DNA of 64,000 bases from Microbacterium sp. Marseille-Q6965 (GTDB lineage: Bacteria > Actinomycetota > Actinomycetes > Actinomycetales > Microbacteriaceae): NCBI RefSeq assembly GCF_946151065.1, contig NZ_CAMGZA010000001.1, positions 1,054,001-1,118,000 of the forward strand, written 5' to 3'. Position 1 is the first letter of the stretch; every line of letters begins with the position of its first letter. The translations under genes and the position numbers were made by a program. This document shows positions 63,230 through 64,000 of this stretch, piece by piece. The notes under the pieces were generated by a model that saw only the letters and a program-made list of their open reading frames with translations, was not told the origin of the DNA and ran no database searches.

Positions 63230-64000
63230 ATGACCGACCTGGCGACCAAGCCGATCGACGGCGAGCAGCCGCTCGAGGGCGAGCACCCGATCGAGGGTGT
63301 CGCGGGCAGCGGGCTCGACGCGGATCCGGAACGTCGTCGCAGCAGGAAGGGCCTGTGGCTGGGCATCGGCATCCCCGCCGGCGCCGTGGTGGCCGCGGCG
63401 GCCTTCGCCTGCGCGATCCTCATCGCACCGGGCGTGGTCGTCGCCGGCACCCCCGTCGGCTTCCACACCGTGGGGACGGCGTCCGACGCCATCGCCCAGC
63501 GCGTCGCGGAGGCGGAGATCACCGTCGACGGCGTCACCCTCACCGGCGCCGAAGTCGGCGCGTCGGTCGACGCGAAGGCCGCCGCCGAGGAGGCGTCCGC
63601 GGCGCACCCGCTGTGGAACGTCGGGGCGTGGAGCCCCGAGCCGATCGACGCCCCGGTCGTCATCGACGCCGAGCGCGCGGCGGACGCGCTCCGCGGTGTC
63701 GCGCCCGGCCTCTTCGCCGACCCGGTGAACGCGGACGTGACCTTCGACGGCGAGACCTTCGTCGCCGTGCCCGCCGAGCCCGGGTCGGGGCCCGATCTCG
63801 ACGCGCTCGCGGAGGACCTTTCCGCGGCCCTCGCGGCCGGCGAGCGGGAGATCGCCGTCTCGGTCGCGACGACGGAGGTGTCCGCCCCGGTGACCACGGA
63901 GGCTGCGGAGGAGTTCGCCGCGTCCCTGAACGAGCAGGCGGCCACCGCCGGCTTCTACCTCGAGGACACCCGCGCGGAGGAGCTGCCGCTGGCGACCATC
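63230..64000 (+). CDS. N-terminal part of a probable L,D-transpeptidase with peptidoglycan-binding domain (cut by the window end)
   Basis: 257 codons are open to the last base, so the gene continues beyond the window. The start is ATG 63230 with GGGGG just upstream. The N-terminus is a short acidic, repeat-like segment (PIDGEQPLEGEHPIEG), then a basic patch and one TM (GIGIPAGAVVAAAAFACAIL). The extracellular part resembles the putative peptidoglycan-binding domain (PG_binding_4) that precedes YkuD catalytic domains in actinobacteria: EITVDGVTLTGAEVGASVDA and later NADVTFDGETFVAVPAEPG. The catalytic Cys domain would lie outside the window, so the enzymatic assignment is inference. Confidence 0.7.
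   Translation, partial: MTDLATKPIDGEQPLEGEHPIEGVAGSGLDADPERRRSRKGLWLGIGIPAGAVVAAAAFACAILIAPGVVVAGTPVGFHTVGTASDAIAQRVAEAEITVDGVTLTGAEVGASVDAKAAAEEASAAHPLWNVGAWSPEPIDAPVVIDAERAADALRGVAPGLFADPVNADVTFDGETFVAVPAEPGSGPDLDALAEDLSAALAAGEREIAVSVATTEVSAPVTTEAAEEFAASLNEQAATAGFYLEDTRAEELPLATI

Overview
This 64 kb window is ordinary chromosomal DNA of a high-GC actinobacterium, most likely a Microbacterium-like member of the Microbacteriaceae (an inference from gene content; no 16S gene is present). Supporting points are the extreme GC bias in third codon positions, an Lsr2 nucleoid protein, a bacterial XPB-type helicase next to a helicase-associated protein, an Rv2578c-family radical SAM protein, a DUF3027 protein beside a cold-shock-domain protein, and many start codons 6-8 nt after a -10-like hexamer with no Shine-Dalgarno, as expected for leaderless mRNAs. 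I see no insertion sequence, prophage, integrase or CRISPR array.

Layout. 1-5.7 kb: lsr2, tRNA-Arg(CCT), then a five-gene operon with overlapping genes coding for a MetNIQ-type ABC importer, a DAO-type FAD oxidoreductase and a PLP aminotransferase. 5.7-8.5 kb (minus strand): an HNH nuclease, a possible 36-codon mini-gene whose stop lies in a terminator hairpin, a secreted M23 peptidase with an unusual structured leader, and a DtxR/IdeR-type metal regulator. 8.5-20.3 kb: serC, DUF3027 and cold-shock proteins, the XPB pair, a lipoprotein, an OmpR-family two-component system, and a minus-strand amidohydrolase/PaiB pair.

20.4-28.9 kb: a seven-gene operon that appears to import peptides (lipoprotein receptor, two permeases, fused double ATPase) and also encodes an M14 carboxypeptidase-like enzyme, a serine beta-lactamase-family hydrolase and a MarR/GbsR-like regulator. 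28.9-43.8 kb (minus strand): mqo, lysC-asd, an EamA transporter, dnaX-recR, a GH65 disaccharide phosphorylase, beta-phosphoglucomutase, and ackA-pta. 44-53.5 kb: DedA, TfoX-domain and LLM flavin proteins, the SRP RNA gene, a MoxR-DUF58-transglutaminase operon, tRNA-Ser(GGA), a radical SAM gene with a LexA/SOS box on its promoter, and a group of small uncharacterised genes.

53.5-63.1 kb: a YrdB-like membrane protein with a GlcD-like oxidase, then an amino-sugar locus: sugar ABC importer, ROK kinase, ROK repressor, GH20 beta-N-acetylhexosaminidase and nagB. Together these would import GlcNAc or chitobiose, phosphorylate it and convert GlcN-6-P to fructose-6-P; the deacetylase nagA is not in the window. 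The window ends inside a gene whose visible part resembles the N-terminus of an L,D-transpeptidase.

The most novel-looking signals are RNA-level: a pseudoknot-capable 5' leader on the M23 peptidase gene, and the mini-gene/terminator overlap upstream of the HNH gene.
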